From assembly GCF_003711515.1 (NCBI RefSeq), contig NW_021167089.1:1403799-1467798 (forward strand): a DNA stretch of 64,000 nt. The letters are read 5' to 3'. Numbering within the stretch: position 1 is the stretch's first letter; every line of letters begins with the position of its first letter. Shown piece after piece: positions 1-12,188 of this stretch. Made by a program: the position numbers and the translations under genes. The notes below the pieces were generated by a model, which worked only from the letters and a program-made list of their open reading frames with translations, had not been told where the DNA came from and made no database searches. The stretch comes from Sodiomyces alkalinus F11. Taxonomy: Eukaryota; Ascomycota; Sordariomycetes; Glomerellales; Plectosphaerellaceae.

Positions 1-616
1 CGGATGGGCCGCTTGATAAATCCCGTGACCTTGGAGGCGGGGAGGGCGACCTACGCCGCCTAGGAGGGGGTGAAACCGGTGACCTGTTTGTAGAGATAGA
101 TGAGGCCGAACCGGACGAGACCGAGCTGCGGCGTCTTGGCGATTGTTCGGCGCCCGAGGCCGCATAGTCCGCACGGTCGGCACGGTCCGCATCGGTCTCT
201 CTTAAGCGGCGCTGCTTCGGCTTTTCGGCTTCCCTCTCAGCCTCTCTCTTCGCCAGCTCCTCATCGGCAACACCTTTTCTGGAATGAGTCAGTTAGAGAC
301 ATGACAATAAACAAAACACCAGGTACATCTTAACACCGTCTCACTCACTTTCGTAGCAAATCGTCCGGCACATCGTTAGTCAGTTTTGGTGCCAACTTGG
401 GGTTGCGCAGTTGCTGGGTTCGTGAAGGCCGCGGCACATAGGGCCGGGCCTGCGCAGGCTCCTTGCATTCATATGAGTAGTGACGTGCTATGAGTGTCAG
501 CAGATCGGATACCCTAACGGAGGTGAAGGACTATTAAACATATCTCTCTTCAGGCACCTTTGGCATTGAACGTGGGCTGGAGTCGCCTGGCGAGGCCCTC
601 CTCTGCCTCGATACAT
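1..616 (-). CDS. Zinc-knuckle (CCHC, ZCCHC10-like) protein, 3' part outside window
   Basis: I read this from splice-joined exons: about 616-547, 487-349 and 278-1 (running off the left edge). The start ATG is at 616-614 and the N-terminus begins MYRGRGGPRQATPAHVQCQR. The two halves of a zinc knuckle lie in different exons: CQRCLKR ends exon 1 and RHYSYECK opens exon 2. A basic, conserved stretch follows (RPSRTQQLRNPKLAPKL, then KKGVADEELAKREAERE), and exon 3 becomes SR/RS-rich (PPPRRRRSPSPPPRSRD). This order matches the fungal relatives of ZCCHC10 (zf-CCHC_3 family), putative nucleic-acid-binding nuclear proteins; the exact role is not known to me. The intron at 348-279 is canonical (GTGAGT, CTAAC branch, CAG). 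The first intron has no clean GT donor in the right phase (see findings), so exon 1's end is approximate. It is transcribed divergently from the R3H gene. Confidence 0.75.
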
Positions 617-2034
617 GGTCAGTTGCCCTGGCGTACCGGCTCTGTTGTAGCTCAATCTCTGATATCCAATCACTGAACGGAATCACCGAACGGAACGTTC
701 AATGAAACCACCTTATCCAGCGTAAGAAAATAACGAGGATATTGTCAACATTGAACAATTTGAAAGACTTTGACAATGCCGTGGTGGGATGGGAGTTGAG
801 AAAGAAATCTTGACGCGAGGATCTCCGACCAGCGGAGAAGAAAGTAATTACCAGGTACTTCCGGATATCATCAGTACCTCACGGTGTATCCCTCAGGTAC
901 CTACCTGGCCGTACCTCGACCATAAGGTACCTAGTACTTCGAAGTACGGTCTTCAGCCTCTTTTCCATTGGGGTAAGGTAAGGTAATTAGGGCATGATAA
1001 GATAGATACAGTGCAAAACACTGTGAATTGCGGCGCTCAGGCAGCCCCGGATATCGGGGTCAGCCACACAATATACCGACGCTAAGCCACTTCAGGCCAC
1101 TTCCCCCCAAGTCCTGGTACTGTCTGTACGGAGTAGCCTGTCTTTCACCAGAATTCCTAACCCGCCTCGTTTCTTCACTCTGCTCGCTTGTGCAACAGTC
1201 GCGGATGTGCAGTATCAGGGGACCGTCCATAGAGCCCTGTCCCTCCTCCTTCATCACGCACTCACCCCGGCATTCGTCTCTCTGCCGTCCCAGTCAACTT
1301 CAGGTTGGTTTGTTTCATCCAACAAACGAGTGACTGTTTTAAGGTAAGATGGCATGGACTTTCTTCTTTTTCCTCACCTCCCACCTCCCACCTGCCACCT
1401 CCCCCGTCCCCTTCCCCTCGTCGTACTCCATACTACTCTGCTGCTTCTGGCTGCGACTCCATCTGCTTTGCCTACTTCCCGTTCGGTCCACGACCGCAAA
1501 CCAAACTCAGCCGCGGCTCTCACATCACAAGCTGAGCTCCCGTTCCTCACGGCGATAGTCTGCTGTCGTCTGAGCCCTTCCAGCCATTGTCCCCCGTCCT
1601 TCCGCACTTTTACGTCGTTCGACCTCCAACAAGAATCAGGCGAAGAACTCCGGGCGATCGACTGACTGACAAGCTCGCGCAGTTCACATTTCCCGCCATC
1701 GAGCAGCGCCGAGCGACCATGCCCCAGCTGTTACAACGATGATTTACGACACCATCTTCCCGCGCCGCATGTCCGCCTTGATCCAGTTGTTTTCTTGATT
1801 TTTTTTTCTAGTTTCCGGGTCGCCGCTTCTTCGTCCGTCGCTTTGGAAGTGAGCTTCTCGCTTGGGCCTGTACAAGCCTTATCCGACTGTGCCGAACGAG
1901 ATAATCAAGCCCCCGCGGAGTGATCATTCACTTTACTTTTTCTTCGTCTTCTTCTCTATCTCTCCCCCTTTGTGGATAGCATTCGGCAAATAGCCTCTGG
2001 CTCTACAGTCTCCCTCTCAGCCTTGACCCAAGTC
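617..2034. other. Divergent intergenic/leader region
   Basis: I see no supported gene here. The second half (about 1350-2030) is pyrimidine-rich (CT tracts, a T run near 1799-1807), which is typical of a long 5' leader for the R3H gene at 2035. Short frames inside it are low-complexity Pro/Ser/Leu products of the CT bias. A TACGGAGTA nonamer lies at 1127 and short GGTACCT/AAGGTA motifs at about 890-985. Confidence 0.5.
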
Positions 2035-4860
2035 ATGGAGACCACGCAGGTGTCCGCTGGCGTCTCCAAGCCATCATTCGCCAAGGTTAGACTCGTCTTG
2101 TCCCTTCCCGCATATTGATATCGACACTTTAACTCGCGATCTCAACTCCCACTCTCACACAACTGTTACGTTGAATCTGAAGGCTGACTCTGATCTTGCT
2201 CCCATAGGTGGCCGCTTCTGCCTCGAAGGAGAAAGTCGCAGTTTCCATGGCCCGTCGAGTTGCAGGACCCTCGTCGGCCCAACTGAACAATATGGCAACA
2301 GCAGCTTCCACACCTGCGGCAGACCCTTCGCCTACCGTCGCGAATGGATCCAATACAACCATCCAGACGAATGCCATCAAGTCACCAGTCGAAGGCGACG
2401 CTTCTTCTTCCTCTGGGAAAGCAGCAGCAGCCTGCGACCCCGTTGTGGATGGTCTCAAGGAACTCAAGCTAGCCGCCCGAACGCCCAGTCTTGTTGTCAA
2501 CGGCAGCGGGTCCAATGTCACCGACAGATCCAAATCAGTAAATAGGGAGGGGTCGGACGTCTCACAGAGGGCCGACTCCAGCTCAGAACTGGGCACGAAG
2601 CCGCCGAGTCTGGATGGAAAGAGCATCACCTCCGGGACGACATTCGCATTGGACGAGAAAGAGTCTCTTCGCCCCGATGATAGCGCCAGCGTCAAAGCGG
2701 CTGCCGCCGAGGATGACGATTCCTTCTCTTTTCGGGGACCACTTTTTCCCAATTCGCGCATGGGTTCGGACCTGGCTGCCCGGGCAAGAGGAATCCAGCT
2801 CGGCGACATGCCCGAGAAGCGGCTCCCCCAACCAATGTCCGGATCTCTAAGTCAGGGTGTCGCCACGCCCCAGAGCGCCTCATCGGATCAACCACCAATC
2901 CCCAAGACGAACATGGCCAAAATCACTGATCTATCCAACTACATGCATGCTCTCCACGGCCAGCATCCTGATGAAAAGCTTCTCGACGCCATGTCGTCCC
3001 CCAAAGACCGGCTATTCCTGTTGCGGCTTGAGGCCGAACTCATCAAGTTTGTTCAGAATTCAAAGTAAGCTCTTCGTACTGCAACGCGGAGCGGTGCGCG
3101 CATTGCTAACCCTTTTTCCCCGCTCGCTCTTTTCCAAGGGAACCATTCATGGACTTCCCGCCATCAAACTCGTTTTGTAGAATGCTCACGCACAAGCTGG
3201 CCGACTATTACCATATGACACACCAATACGAGCCGCGCATCGGATCAGTTCGCATCTTCCGAACACCTTATGCAAGGGTCCCACCATCTTTGGCCAGCAT
3301 CGGAGTCCCGGAACCAAAGGCCGAGGCATTGGTTCCTGTTGTGCTTCCGAAGAAGATAATGCGGCGTGGTGAAGAGGGCGAATTTCCATCTGCAAGCGGT
3401 ACGCCATCTAAGGCAACGTCAGAGGTTGGCAGTAACGACGCAAAGGAGAAGACGGCCGCAGCGAACCAGAAGTATGTCGGGCTTTTGCGCTATCCTTCCC
3501 TTAACACGGAGACTAACCGAATTTCAGGCTTTCCCGCGAGGAGCGCGAAGAGGCGTACAAGCAGGCACGCGAGAGGATATTTGGCAACTCGGACAAGATA
3601 GAAGGGTCTCCAGGTAAATCATCCTGCGCGCGGTCACGTCTTTCCCCAGAGGGCTGCCAACAACTAACCGTGGGAATTAGACAACGAAGGAGAGAACGGC
3701 ATGTCTCGGACCAGTTCGCTTTCAGCAAAGGAGAAATCCAACGCGAATAAACGGAACAAGAACACGAAGCAGAGGCGGGATGATTCTGACTGCCTTGACT
3801 CGAGACACTTGTATGGGCCTTTTGGCCCTCAACAGTCGTGGGTACCACAACCTCAGTTCGGTGGTCCTCCGAATCCCCAGTATATGGGCCCCATGCAGCA
3901 GCAACCAATGCACCAGCCCTATGGAAGCCAGATGCAGGCTGTTTACGGATCCCCGGCCCAGCCTTTCCCGGGCGCTATGCCTGGGTATCCCCCCTATCCG
4001 AACCCACCAACAGTAGGTGATTTCCTTGGTGTCGCCGGGCCAAAAAAAAAGAAGAAAAAATTGTTCTCCTTTCCTTTTTCTTTGGCCTAATGTGTATCCA
4101 ACTCTGATGATCCCGGTAGTATCCGCCTCAGCCACAGCCCCCGCAACAACAACCCCCTCAGCCGCCTCAACCTAGCCAACAGCGACCACCTCAGATAAGC
4201 CCGAATCCTGTGGCACTTGCGTACGGAGCTCCTGCGCCTGCGGGACCTGCTCAAGGGTGGCAACAGGGCTACCCAGCGCCCATGACTGGGCCCGCTTCCA
4301 TGACGGCTCCCGCTCCCACGACAGCGCCGTTCTCGCAGCGAGGGGTGTCAGGGCCCCCACCTCAGGTCATCGTACCATATCCGTATGGTCAGCTCCCTGC
4401 CAACATCAACCCCCATGATCCAAAGAGCCAGCACCCCATTCCAGGCAGTTACAACAGGCACGCCTTCAACCCAAAGACTCAGTCCTTTGTTCCTGGAGGA
4501 ACAGCCCCTCTTGGCATGAACCCCGGGCCCGGCCCGATGCAGCAGCAGCCACAGCCGCAATCGCCTTTCAGTGCCGCTGGATCCCACCACAACAGCCCTC
4601 AAATTGGATCGCCGCACTTGGCATACGCCGCGTACCAGCAGCAGGTCCCGCCTCCGGCTTATGGCATGGTTCGGCAAGGCTCGAACAACTCAATCCCTCC
4701 ATATCATACCCCGCCGCATCATATGGCGATGCAAAGCCCTCTGCCTCATATACCTACTAAGCCCGCTGCGCCGCAGGGACCGGCTGGCCAGACATTTAGT
4801 CATTTGCCGCAATACGGCAACCCGGCTACACTGCCGCAAAAGCCGAACACGTCCATTTAG
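2035..4860 (+). CDS. R3H and SUZ domain RNA-binding protein (Rbs1/Encore-like)
   Basis: The exons are 2035-2085, 2208-3064, 3139-3471, 3528-3613, 3681-4012 and 4120-4860; all phases agree and give 799 aa. The N-terminal ~280 residues are Ser/Ala/Thr-rich and probably disordered. An R3H domain spans about residues 283-345 (DRLFLLRLEAELIKFVQ, then MLTHKLADYYHMTHQYE), split by the third exon boundary. A SUZ motif follows at about 415-436 (SREEREEAYKQARERIFG). The last ~320 residues are Gln/Pro/Tyr/Met-rich, a prion-like low-complexity tail. R3H-SUZ proteins bind single-stranded RNA in the cytoplasm and, in yeast and animals, act in mRNA or Pol III transcript control. The role here is inferred from family only. 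The start is chosen because the 17-codon first exon (METTQVSAGVSKPSFAK) joins in phase to exon 2. Confidence 0.88.
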
Positions 4861-5127
4861 ACAAGCAAAGCGTACATGCTGGTGGGTGGGAGGGGAGGGA
4901 TGTCAAGGATATACTTATCTTGGAGAAGGACGGCGTTCGGCTGGGGACAGCGGGGAGGCCACGGTTAAGTGTGAAGACGACGGCATCATCTATCGGCGTT
5001 CTCAGGGCGTATAGGATGAATAGGAATTATCATGGTAGTGCATATACTAAGACGGGAGTCAATTTCCCGCATACTACCAACGTCCCGAATAACGAAATAT
5101 GGAGAAGTCTGAATATCCCTTCCCCTC

Positions 5128-5166
<39 letters not shown>

Positions 5167-6112
5167 CTTCTGCACGTCGTGGCCTTTCTTTCCATGACCC
5201 CGTCATAACCTGCCACTGTCTGGTCTCTACTCACGACCACCTCCTGCGAATCGCTACCCCCCCCCCCCCAAAACATACATGGGTCGAGTTCCAGGGGACC
5301 CGCACAACGGAAGCGAAGAGAAAGGGCGATTGTATCTAACCTCCCTTTGTCCATGGTCACCACGTTACCACCGGTTCTGAACCTCCTCCCCTGTCCAGTC
5401 CGCCCCTTGTATCCCCCGTGGACTACGATATCTGATTATAGCCGACCCTGCAATACGCGAAGGTTTGCCTCTCACATATAAAGCAATAATCACTATTCCG
5501 TATCCCCCGTTTGGCAGAGCTTCAGGAGGAAACAATCAGGAAAACAAGACTTCCTCGGCCAACGATACAGGCCAGACGCATGAATTACTACTCATCTGGC
5601 CCTATTCGCAGCGACCCCTACCTACATCTAAGTAGACTATCTATCCCAAGGTAAGCAAACACAATACACACGACACACGACCGCTATTCACGTCCTTGTG
5701 TTACAGTAATCTTTTGTATTTTATGTGCTGAAGCAGATCTTAAGAGGGACAACAACCAGCTGTCGATCCCACAAAGCCTTGCCAGGAATTCGTCAGCTAC
5801 CTGAGCTATGTATTCATCATCCCCCCTTTTTGATATGTTCCAAGACTGCCCCTGCGTGTCTCAGAACATAGAAATCAGCCTCCATGCTCCTCTCATAAAC
5901 CTCGCCCTTCTTTAGTGATGCCCGCCTAAAGTAGAAAATAAATAAACAAAAATCGACATAAGTGCTGGTTTTACAGGTTTGTGCATTCGGGTATCACCGC
6001 CAGAGAAAGAGAGCAAATAGATAACAGATAGACAGAAGAGCACAAAACATTAAACCCCAAATAGAAGCACGTCAAGTCGCGGAACACCGAAGAACTGTGG
6101 GTAGCCGCCGTG
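4861..6112. other. Convergent intergenic region with long poly-C
   Basis: This lies between the stop of the R3H gene and the stop of the acetyltransferase gene on the opposite strand. It holds an uninterrupted run of 35 C at 5129-5163 and another of 13 C at 5257-5269. I see no gene; it is probably the two 3' untranslated regions. Confidence 0.5.
5129..5163. repeat. Poly-C homopolymer, 35 nt
   Basis: The bases 5129-5163 are all C. It sits about 270 bp downstream of the R3H stop codon. The length is liable to sequencing or assembly error. Confidence 0.95.
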
Positions 6113-8398
6113 TCATGAGGAGATGCCTCGAAGAACGCGAGCCGGGTTGCCCACCACAATAGTGAAGGGCGGGACGTCCTACCAAAAGGTTAGCGTCGTC
6201 GTATACCGTCTGGAATATGAAGAGAGCAATAGCAAGGAAGAATGACTGGTGTTGAAGGACTGGTGTTGAAGATGGTTAGAAAAGAAGAAGGAATAGAAAA
6301 CATACCTTGGTCACAATAGCCCCAGCGCCGACCGTGCTGCCCTTTCCAATTACACGGCCGGGCAGAATGATGGCTCCACCACCAATCCAGCAGTCCTGCT
6401 CGATGGTGATGGGACGGCCGAGCTGGGGTCCTTTGCTTCCCATACGCCGCTTGGGGTCTATGGGCAGGGTAGCCGTGTAGATATTGACGTTGGGCCCGAT
6501 GTGGCAGTTATCCCCAATCTTGACCTCGCACGTATCGATGATCGTACAGTTCCGTCCAACGATGACGTTCTGCCCGATCGTAATGTTGTACCCGTAGTCA
6601 CAGGTGAAAGGTGCCTCCACCACCACGTTATCGCCCACGCGACCAACGTTCGTCACCGGCGACGCAAGGGTGGGTGAGATCTGAATCGGGTCGCGAGGCT
6701 GCAAGATCTCGCGGAACAGGCGCGCACGCTCGGCAGGCGAAACGCCGTTGTTCGGATTCGTCGAGTTGTTGAATCGCCAGCACGCCGCGCTGCAACGCTC
6801 CCGTTCGAGTACCAGCTCCTTGTCGAAAGGGTAATAGTGTCTCCCGGACAGCATCTCCTCCTTCTGCGTCCTCTGCCTGTTTCCGGGGAACTGAGCGTGT
6901 GAAAGGGCAAGCTGGGCCGCTACTTGAACGTTGGTCGTTGGCGGCTGCGGCGGCGGCGGCGCCGGGCTGTTTGTCCTGGTCGGGTGCAGTATGTTGATCT
7001 GCGGTAGCGTGTTGCCGGGATGAGGCGTCTCAGGCTCGGTCCTAGTGAGGTCGTGCAGTGGTGGTACGCGCTGGTACTCCTTCCGCTCCGAGAAACCAGA
7101 CTGCTGCGGGGGCCCTTGGGCACTAACAGGTGTCGGGAAGACGTTGGCCGGCGTGTAAGGTAGGGCCGACAGCTTGTGTTCCGGACTCGCCACAGAGGCG
7201 CTGGGTATTGTCGACGCAGTGGGCCGGTCATCCTCATTCACCAACGGCCTTCCCTGTGGCGGGTCGATGCGCAGAGGCTGTCCTCGGGAATACGGCGGCA
7301 AGGGATCCCGTCTGGGAGCGACAGACGGCTGGCCGCCGTATGGGGTCTGTTGGGGCATGCCATAAGCCCCCGGCGGCACGTAACTGGGGTCTTTCGATTC
7401 GAGCGGTATGGTGGCGCCTTTATTGTCCGGCTTCTGCCACCCTGTGCCTCTTTGCGGGGGGTATCCTGCGCAGACGAATTCGCCTCGGATGCAATTGTTA
7501 CCTATCATGTTGGTCAGCATGTCTAGTTCCGGGCTGTTACCGTTGGTGTTGGTGTTGTTGTTGTTGCTGCTGCTGCTGCTCCTTCTCCTTCTCCTGCTCG
7601 TACAAACACGTCTGAAAGGAGGACAAACTCACATTCAGGCTTCTGCTCGTCGCACTTCTTCTTTCGCCTTCGACACGTCAGACAGCCAGTCTTCGTGCGG
7701 TTACTAAAATTCCGCTTTCGCTTCTTGGGATCTGACTGAAGCGAGGGATCCCGGGAGGACCCGGGAGGGTATGGGCTGTAGGCTGCGGCGGACTTCTCAT
7801 CTCCGTCGGGGCTCGTGTTGCCATAGTCGCTGTGGGTTTCCATCTGCGCTGTCGCACGTCGGTGAGCGTCGGCTTCACCTGCATGCTCCTCCGCCTGGCC
7901 TCGAGCTGAAGATGTCGAAGGCTGTTGGTCGTAGTAGCTGCTTCGCTCATCCCGGCCCGCTCGCGTGTACCACGAGTCGCCGCCGTGCTCCCGGGGCTCC
8001 TCCGGGTATGGTCGACCGTCACGCTCGCGCTGTGATGTTCCGTAAATGTCGCGGGGTTCTGGGGGATGAGGCTGGGTCGCCGTGTCAGGCGTTCTCTCTT
8101 GGATAGGCTGAGATTCCTTCTCTCTCCGAGGCTCGATTGAATCAGACCTCTTCCTCTTGTGGGAGACTTCCATGTCCGGGTAGCTGGAGACTGGGTAGTT
8201 GGACCTGTCCCCAACGGACCCAGACCAAGCTTCTCGATGAGCCTTCGATGTCTCAACCGTTGGTGCCTTGGCGTCAGGAAGCCCGGGCTGGCTGTTAGCG
8301 TGCTCATCGGAAGGTGCCTTAAGGGTCTCGCGTGCTGCTGGATTTTGAGACTCTAAAGGTTTAGGCGATGCCCCGTTGAGGGCAGTGAATGTAGACAT
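6113..8398 (-). CDS. Zn2Cys6 DNA-binding motif fused to maltose/galactoside-type O-acetyltransferase
   Basis: The exons are 8398-7633, 7501-6306 and 6178-6113 (675 aa). The first ~225 residues are charged and disordered, with a basic KKRKR patch. A complete Zn2Cys6 motif at about 238-266 is split by intron 1: CLTCRRRKKKC, then C-x2-C in CNNCIRGEFVC after splicing. A Pro-rich linker follows. At about 467-523 is a Mac (maltose acetyltransferase N-terminal) domain with GRHYYPFDKELV and ERERC. At about 540-654 are left-handed beta-helix hexapeptide repeats (ITIGQNVIVGRNC, CWIGGGAIILPG), ending VVGNPARVLRGI. The family transfers acetyl from acetyl-CoA to a sugar hydroxyl. The position equivalent to the catalytic His of LacA/Maa (in TATHP) is Leu here (IYTATLPIDP). 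The start was set at the ATG at 8398 (MSTFTALNG); an in-frame ATG exists at 8482. Activity and DNA binding are inferred. Confidence 0.85.
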
Positions 8399-11300
8399 GG
8401 TCTCCTTCCCAAGGCCTCGCCAGAGTCCGGGGTAAAAGCACGGAATAAGAAAACGTCGCCACAGGGCAAGGAGCAGTTGCAACTTGAAAGATGCGGGCCG
8501 GCTAGGCTACAGTTGTCACAGATGGTGAATCGACGAGATGTCCGACGGGTGAGATGAGGCAACTCGTTCAGAGCAACAAGCCAAGCCGCCTGCGCACACC
8601 CTTGAAAAAGAAAAAGTCAGGCCCCAGACGAAGCACCGTGCTAGACGACGTCAGAGAAGCATAAGGGCTGCACCACGCTGTGTCGTTCCTTATATTCCTT
8701 AAAGACCCTAAAGGTTAAGGCAAGCCCAATGCCGAGGAATCAAGGTGGCGGGCCGAAAAGGTCCGTCTTGAAACAAGAGTGGGGACTGCGAGGTCTCAAG
8801 CGCCTAAAATCGTGCTCTGTACTGGTTTCAGGGCCTGTCGATGACGGATGGTTGGTGAATCGTGGTGAATCGTGGAGATGAACTCTGGCAATAGATGAGG
8901 GACGCGGGACGTCGTTTGGATGCCCAGGAAGTTCGAACGGTGCGCTAGGATTGATAGATGATAGGCAAGAAAGGCTGCGGCTGTGCCGCCTCTGCGCGAT
9001 TGACTCGACTGGGAGAGAAGCTGTATGAAAGACGCGGCGATGTGGTGGCGACGGGCACCGGCGCTTGACGAGATTCTTTCTTCCCCCTTTGTTTTTCGCT
9101 CGCCTTAAATTTTATTTTTTTTGACGCGCGATTATGCTGCGCCTGTTCGGAAAAGCTGGCTGGTGAGTGGCGGTTGGCGCAACGCAAGGCGGTGTCGTCC
9201 CAGCAAATATGTTACGAAGACCAAGAAAACACGATGAACAATTAGTTACCGACGAGTCCGAGTCTCATCACAGCATCACAAGATGGGAATGCGTGGAATA
9301 AAGCGGAGGACGAGAATACGGCGAGTCGTGAAAGAAGAGGCGAGGTGACTGGTGACTGGTGAGAGGTGAGCGTTGGTGGGCTTGCTGCTAAAAAAATAAA
9401 TAATAAATAAATAAAAAAGCGTCTGCCGCGAGGGAGTAAGAATGGGCGCTTTATCCCTGCGTTTGCTCAGCTCATCCGAGGGGGCGTGTGCTGGGCGTGG
9501 CGAGGAAGCGAGAAAGGAGGAAAGAGAGAAAGAGGGCGAAGCGACAAGATGACGGGGGACGCTTGGGAATAATATTGTGGCGTACGGAGTACGAAGTAGA
9601 AAGTAGAACTAGAAAGTAGAACTAGAACTAGAGGAGAAATCGGTAGGCAGGAGGAACGATACCAAGAAGGTAGGGTGTTTAGGGAAAGCGCAAGGGACAT
9701 GGTCCAGGTAATACCACCCAGGGCAGGTAAGGTAGGGGTACCGGAGAGATCCAGATGACGGGGCGGCAGCCAGCATGGGGGAAGTCGCTAAGGTCGGTAT
9801 CTTCCTCGGGACAGGGGGGTCCTTCAAAGGTACATACGTTGTATCTTTCTCCCTCACTAAACGTGTATTCGTACAGCTTGTAACTGTACGTTGTACCGAA
9901 TTACTCCGCGACGTTATAGTCGCAGGCACAAGAGAAGGGCGTGGGTCTCTGCGTCTGTGTGCGTGTGGGTGTGGTGTGTGTTGCATGCGAGAAAGTATGT
10001 AAGATGAAGTCGGCCAACCTTGAACCGATAAGCGGGGGTACCGGGGCTGGAGGGGGTGGGAAAGGGTTGAAAAGGGTTGTGAAGGGTTCGAGTGTGTAAC
10101 AAGCTATAGGGGGGTCTGGACGAGTTGAATGAGTAAGAAGTAAGGCACTGCGTACGAAAGTACGAGTATGAACGGAGGAGAATTAGCAAGGGTCTTGCGA
10201 GGGAGGGTTCATGAGGAAGAAGGAGAAAAAGAAAAAATACCTAATAACTTCGTAGACCTGGGACCGGGGGGTGCGCGTGGGAGGATTAGTGGAGTGTAGC
10301 GTATCCGCCAAGTACCCGCTGGAGCGCTGCCGCGGAAAGTAAATCGCAGGTACTTCGTCTAAGGAATGCCTAAGGTATCCACCCTTTCCATTCGCGATGT
10401 GGACAGGATTCCTAATCCCACACCCCTTCGCCCACCGTCCCCTTCATTCCACTTCGATGCTCCGTAGATGTGTTTATAGGTGCCTGTGAGCCTTTCGGTC
10501 TGGCCTCGCCCCGCTGGTAATTAAGCTCGCGGAAGAGGACAACATAATAGTGGGAATGCTTCGCTCGTACTGAGTTGGAACCAATGGCCATAGGAAGGAA
10601 TATGTATACATACGTTTATACGTACATACTCCTTGCCCAAGGATACCTTAAGGTAAGGTACCTTACTCTCCTCTTCCGGCATCGCTCTGGGTATCCGGAG
10701 TATAACGTGTTGAAGTACTGTACCTGTACCTCGACGCGTCCACGGCTCCCTCAAGCATGGGCAATTAGGGGAGCGCTCTGAACACTACCTACCTAATTAG
10801 CAAATTCGCACCAACTAAAGCGCGGCTTGGCGTCAGTTCCACGCCGCGGCACCCGGATGATCATGGACTTGTCGATGACCACAACACTAATAAGGTATTC
10901 AAGACAAGGTAGAGAAGTTGCCCGGAATGGTTTGATGACCTGAACTTTGACCTCGGCAAGATCAAAGACAGGAGGAGGCCAAGGCCCAGGCCCATACATC
11001 ACATCGGAAGAAGAAGAACGCCCCTCCCTCGTTGAAGAACAAACAAGAGAGAAGGCCCACGGACTAGTGGTCCGGTCAAGGCCATGTCTCTCTAGCGTGT
11101 TTCGCCGCCCCAGCAATTCGTCAGAATTACAGATCGGTGTCGGAAAAGGATGATGCGGCGGGGGCCTTGCGCAAGCGCAGAGAAAACCAAAGTTGTTCGT
11201 ACGTTGTAGATCGCGGGAATGCGACCAACCTAGGCCAAACCCGTCAGCATATCAGCCGGCCGCCCGAAACCCCAGCCCTGATAGTTGTTCAGAAACTCCG

Positions 11301-12137
11301 TACGTCGCAAGCAGAGCAGGCAGAGCAAGCGCCGGCTCGCCGTTACGGATGAGGGCCGTTCAGGGGTGTGGGGGCGCGACAGCCAAAACTGGGAAACGAA
11401 AGAAATCGGCGGAAACAAAATAGGATGACTGGCTGTTGTTTGCAAGTTCCTAGCCGAGTCGAAGAACGACGGTGGCCTGAAGGTCCCTCCTCGAAACACG
11501 AGGCTAAAAGGAAGAAGAGCACGGCGCAAATAGCTGCTTAACAAAACAACTGATTAACAACGACAGAGCATAAGTGCGGGAGGATTGCGGCGTAAGCGCA
11601 CTGGGACGGAGGCCCATAAGGCGGACACCCCGTCGCCTACGAAGTCCGAGTATATACTATTTCGTACTCCGTTTATTCAACTCGCCCTCTCTCGTCTCTA
11701 CTAAATATTACTTGTTGTTGGTCGCGGATACCGAGTCCACGGTTTTTGATGCAAGTGTGTTCTAAATGTAAATCGAGAAGAGCCTTCCCGTCGCTGGAAA
11801 AAGGACAAGGCTCACGCCCCAAGTGTCCTAAACTTTGGGACTGGGGTTACGCAAGGGGGAGGGGGATGATCCAACACTGCTCCTATTCAGGGGTCGTGTC
11901 AAGACTCGAGATAACCGACTCGTCTAGTCGGTGAGGAGTGCCGCCGTGCCCAAGTACAACAGTACCAGGCTCCGACAGCTACGGAGTGCTGTTTGTCGTG
12001 CCGGAAGAATACTTCATGATAAACGTACGGAGTATACATGCACATATCCATCCGTTGCATAGCTACCTCCGGTATCAGCGTCGGACCCCCTTCAGGCGCA
12101 GTGGAGCCGCCAAATATCGCCTTTTTTTTTTTTTTTT
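8399..12137. other. Gene-poor region, left of the assembly gap
   Basis: I see no supportable coding gene in these 3.7 kb. The first ~1 kb should contain the promoter and leader of the Zn2Cys6-acetyltransferase gene. Features seen are a short imperfect tandem repeat at about 9598-9630 (AGAAAGTAGAACT units), an A/T-rich A-run stretch at 9390-9418, a TACGGAGTA nonamer at 9583, an AAGGTA/TACCTT cluster at about 10648-10670, and a T16 run at 12122-12137 abutting the gap. Short frames lack domain or composition support. Confidence 0.5.
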
Positions 12138-12188
12138 NNNNNNNNNNNNNNNNNNNNNNNNNNNNNNNNNNNNNNNNNNNNNNNNNNN
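12138..12188. other. Assembly gap (51 N)
   Basis: Bases 12138-12188 are N, directly after a run of 16 T. The true length and content are unknown; the homopolymer probably broke the assembly. Confidence 0.98.

Noticed and set aside
1305..1665. Overlapping Pro/Ser/Leu-rich frames in the R3H leader
   Set aside because: They are translations of a CT-rich tract and lack a conserved sequence or coding-like codon use.
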